NCBI GenBank assembly: GCA_001871755.1
Contig: MNXL01000254.1
Span: forward strand, 1 to 6,602
Reading direction: 5' to 3'
DNA length: 6,602 nucleotides
Source of the DNA: Anaerolineae bacterium CG2_30_64_16
GTDB lineage: Bacteria; Chloroflexota; Anaerolineae; CG2-30-64-16
Under the pieces are notes generated by a model that saw only the letters and a program-made list of their open reading frames with translations, was not told the origin of the DNA and did not search any database. Shown here piece by piece: positions 4,456 through 6,602 of the stretch. Numbering within the stretch: the stretch's first letter is position 1; the number at the start of each line of letters is the position of its first letter. The translations under genes were made by a program, and so were the position numbers.

Positions 4456-6378
4456 GTGGTGAACAACAACAAGAAACCCTCGCCCCCCAAACCCGACCCG
4501 GACGAGGACAAAAAGCGACGCGAACAGATGCAGCGCCAGATTCGCTTCAGCATCGGCTACCTGATCGCCGGCATCATCATGTTGTGGCTGTTCCAGGAAT
4601 TCATCCTGACGCCGATGGCGATCCAGGCGACCGAGTTGTCGTACAGCGATTTCCGCCAAAAACTGGCCGCCGGGCAGATCGTCAGCGTGACCATCAGCGA
4701 CAATGACATCGTCGGCAAGATGAAAAATCCAGACCCCAGCGGTAGTCCAGCGGAGATGCCATTTGACACCGTGATCGTCACCGGGAGTGACCCGAAGCTG
4801 GTGGAAGACTTGCAGGCGGCCGGGGTGAAGTACGGCTTTCAGCGGCCCCCCAGCCCGGCAGGCGCGTTGCTGCTCTCGTGGGTACTGCCCTTGGGTCTGC
4901 TGGCCGTCTTCTGGTACTTTGCCTACCGGCGCATGGGGGCCGGCGCCGGTGGCCTGGGCGGCATCTTCGGGGTGGGCAGGAGCAAGGCTACCGAGGTGAA
5001 GGCCGCGGAGGTCGGCGTCACTTTCAAGGATGTGGGCGGCGCGGACGAAGCCATCGCTGAGCTGCAAGAAATCATCCAGTTCCTGAAATCGCCCGAGCAG
5101 TTCGCCCGGCTCGGTGGCCGGATTCCCAAAGGTGTGCTGCTGGTCGGGCCGCCCGGTACCGGCAAGACACTGCTCGCCAAGGCCACGGCCGGCGAGGCGG
5201 AGGTTTCCTTCTTCGAGACCAGCGGCTCGGAGTTCGTGGAGATGTTCGTGGGCGTCGGCGCGGCGCGGGTCCGAGACCTGTTCGAGCAGGCGCGCAAAGC
5301 GGCCCCGGCCGTGATCTTCATCGACGAGATCGACGCCATCGGCCAAAGCCGCGCGGGCGCCGTCCGCTTCGGCGGCAACGACGAGCGCGAGCAGACCCTC
5401 AACCAATTGCTGGCCGAGATCGACGGGTTCCAGACCGGTGTGAGCGCGCCCGTGATCATCATGGCGGCCACCAACCGGCCGGAGGTGCTCGACCCCGCGC
5501 TGATGCGCGCGGGCCGGTTCGACCGCCAGGTCGCGGTGGGCAACCCGGACCTGATCGGCCGCGAGCAGATCTTGCGCATCCACAGCCGCGGCATCAAGCT
5601 GGTCGACGACTTCGACATCGGCCGGGCCGCCCGCATGACACCCGGCTTCAGCGGCGCGGACCTGGCCAATGTGATGAACGAGGCCGCGCTCCTGGCCGCG
5701 CGGCGGAACGCGGAGGCGGTCACCCTGGCCGACTTCGAGGCGGCCATCGAGCGGGTCGTGGCGGGCCTGGAACAACGCACCCGAGTCATGAACGAGCAGG
5801 AGCGCCGGGCCGTGGCCTATCACGAGTCCGGCCACGCCATGCTCGCGGAACTGACGCCGCACGGCGACCCGGTCAGCAAAATCAGCATCGTGCCGCGCAG
5901 CCGTGGCTCGTTGGGCTTCACCATGCAGATGCCGACCGAGGACCGCTACCTGCTCACGGTGGAGGAGCTGCAGGATCGCATCGCGGTGATGCTCGGCGGC
6001 CGGGCTGCGGAGAAGGTGGTGTTCGACCGAATCAGCACCGGCGCCAGCGACGACATCCTGCGCGCCACCGAACTGGCGCGGCGGATGGTCACCGAGTTCG
6101 GCATGAGCGAACTGCTCGGCTCGGTGCGCTACGCCGGCCAACAGCTCCAATACCTGGGCGGCGCAATCGAGGACAGCAGCAACCTCAGCCCCAAGACTCG
6201 GGAGCTGATCGACGCTGAGGTGCAGCGCATCGTCACCGAGCAGTACGAACGCGCGCGGGCGCTGTTGACCGCGCACCGCGCGGCGCTGGAGACGCTGGCC
6301 CGCCGCCTGCTGGAGCAAGAGACTCTGGATGGCTGCGCGGTGCAGGAGGCGTTGGGCGTCGAGGAGCCGGAGTGCTGA
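4456..6378 (+). CDS. ftsH: ATP-dependent zinc metalloprotease FtsH
   Basis: FtsH is a hexameric membrane-anchored AAA+ protease that degrades damaged or short-lived membrane and soluble proteins. The 640-residue product shows the full architecture. A charged Pro/Lys/Asp N-terminus (1-29) is followed by membrane helix 1 (about 30-52), an extracytoplasmic domain (53-134) and membrane helix 2 (about 135-157). The AAA+ module has Walker A GPPGTGKT (231-238), pore motif FVGVG (264-268), Walker B VIFIDEID (286-293) and the second region of homology ATNRPEVLDPALMRAGRFDR (338-357) with its arginine fingers. The protease domain has the zinc site HESGH (456-460) and the third-ligand motif STGASDDI (527-534, Asp533). 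All catalytic residues are present, so it should be active. It has its own promoter and follows the corrinoid gene terminator. Start: first of two adjacent GTG codons; a further upstream reading would run through the terminator and promoter. Confidence 0.96.
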   Translation: MVNNNKKPSPPKPDPDEDKKRREQMQRQIRFSIGYLIAGIIMLWLFQEFILTPMAIQATELSYSDFRQKLAAGQIVSVTISDNDIVGKMKNPDPSGSPAEMPFDTVIVTGSDPKLVEDLQAAGVKYGFQRPPSPAGALLLSWVLPLGLLAVFWYFAYRRMGAGAGGLGGIFGVGRSKATEVKAAEVGVTFKDVGGADEAIAELQEIIQFLKSPEQFARLGGRIPKGVLLVGPPGTGKTLLAKATAGEAEVSFFETSGSEFVEMFVGVGAARVRDLFEQARKAAPAVIFIDEIDAIGQSRAGAVRFGGNDEREQTLNQLLAEIDGFQTGVSAPVIIMAATNRPEVLDPALMRAGRFDRQVAVGNPDLIGREQILRIHSRGIKLVDDFDIGRAARMTPGFSGADLANVMNEAALLAARRNAEAVTLADFEAAIERVVAGLEQRTRVMNEQERRAVAYHESGHAMLAELTPHGDPVSKISIVPRSRGSLGFTMQMPTEDRYLLTVEELQDRIAVMLGGRAAEKVVFDRISTGASDDILRATELARRMVTEFGMSELLGSVRYAGQQLQYLGGAIEDSSNLSPKTRELIDAEVQRIVTEQYERARALLTAHRAALETLARRLLEQETLDGCAVQEALGVEEPEC

Positions 6379-6387
6379 GGGCGCACG

Positions 6388-6435
6388 GGTGACACGGTGA
6401 CGCCGATGCTGCGCATCGGACGGTGACAGGGTGAA
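6388..6435 (+). repeat. Short GGTGA(C) repeats around a hairpin
   Basis: GGTGAC occurs at 6388, 6396 and 6422, and GGTGAA at 6430, as two pairs each with 8-bp spacing. Between the pairs lies a perfect 7-bp stem CCGATGC-TGC-GCATCGG (6403-6419). It starts 10 nt after the ftsH stop codon. No T-run follows the hairpin, so a terminator role is possible but unproven. Confidence 0.5.
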
Positions 6436-6487
6436 AAGACGCAATGGAGCAAAACTCGCTATCTGCTGCCTGTCATTCTGAGAACTC

Positions 6488-6506
6488 CATACCGTTGGGC
6501 GGTATG
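6488..6506. repeat. Small palindromic hairpin
   Basis: CATACCG (6488-6494), loop TTGGG, CGGTATG (6500-6506): a perfect 7-bp stem in the non-coding tail. It has no T-run and is more like an intergenic palindrome fragment than a terminator. Confidence 0.4.
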
Positions 6507-6565
6507 CGCAAGGACAGAAACTTGCAACTATGCTCCCAAGGTATCTTCTCAATTCTTCGGGGAAT

Positions 6566-6600
6566 CGCTTGCTGTGGCCGGTCTCCTGACCGAGCCACCG
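6566..6600 (+). repeat. 35-nt hairpin repeat, copy 2, downstream of ftsH
   Basis: This is the second copy of the element at 4377-4411, in the same orientation, 2189 nt further on, with one mismatch (T6570 versus A4381). It has the same bulged hairpin with a TCCT loop. It sits two bases from the window end, so its own downstream gene cannot be seen. The surrounding 6436-6602 shows no gene. Confidence 0.85.
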
Positions 6601-6602
6601 TG

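Noticed and set aside
6403..6419. Hairpin after ftsH as a rho-independent terminator
   Set aside because: The stem is only 7 bp and no T-rich tract follows it; kept only as part of the repeat feature.
4312..6552. 746-codon open frame on the minus strand opposite ftsH
   Set aside because: It mirrors a well-supported ftsH in GC-rich DNA, has His/Arg/Ala-rich composition typical of antisense shadow frames, and resembles no known family.
4377..6600. The two 35-nt repeats as a CRISPR array
   Set aside because: Only two copies separated by more than 2 kb with a housekeeping gene between; no regular spacers and no cas genes.

Overview
The window is GC-rich bacterial DNA with tightly packed genes, all on the + strand. 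The gene content fits a Chloroflexota-like (Anaerolineae-type) genome: an AmaP-like membrane protein next to scpB, HTH proteins carrying an Hfq-like fold, a methanogenic-type corrinoid protein, and an FtsH with a proline/lysine-rich N-terminus. This placement is an inference from gene content and style; no rRNA or other marker is present.

Layout. Positions 1-349 are non-coding: fragments of an interspersed repeat (about 1-131), a long imperfect inverted repeat (153-231) and a good sigma70-type promoter (273-301). A five-gene operon follows: amaP-like (350-907), scpB (904-1650), an XRE-HTH protein with a C-terminal Hfq/Sm-like domain (1650-2426), a second shorter HTH protein with a C-terminal Sm-like domain (2423-2881), and a small DUF4760-like protein (2922-3323). 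The first four overlap by 4, 1 and 4 bases, so they are probably co-translated. A REP-like double-hairpin palindrome (3342-3406) and a candidate promoter (3478-3506) separate this operon from a single gene for a corrinoid (B12-binding) methyltransferase subunit (3598-4230). That gene ends at a strong rho-independent terminator (4268-4303). A separate promoter (4327-4355) then drives ftsH (4456-6378). The tail 6379-6602 is non-coding and holds short GGTGA repeats, two small hairpins and a second copy of a 35-nt hairpin repeat that also lies in the ftsH leader.

How the genes fit together. ScpB (chromosome segregation, with SMC and ScpA) and the AmaP-like protein are housekeeping genes. The two co-transcribed HTH-Sm proteins are the most unusual content: each seems to join a DNA-binding helix-turn-helix to a domain resembling the RNA chaperone Hfq. 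The corrinoid protein probably carries methyl groups for methyltransferases encoded elsewhere. FtsH is the membrane-bound AAA+ zinc protease for quality control. No CRISPR array, tRNA, rRNA, transposase or phage gene is visible.
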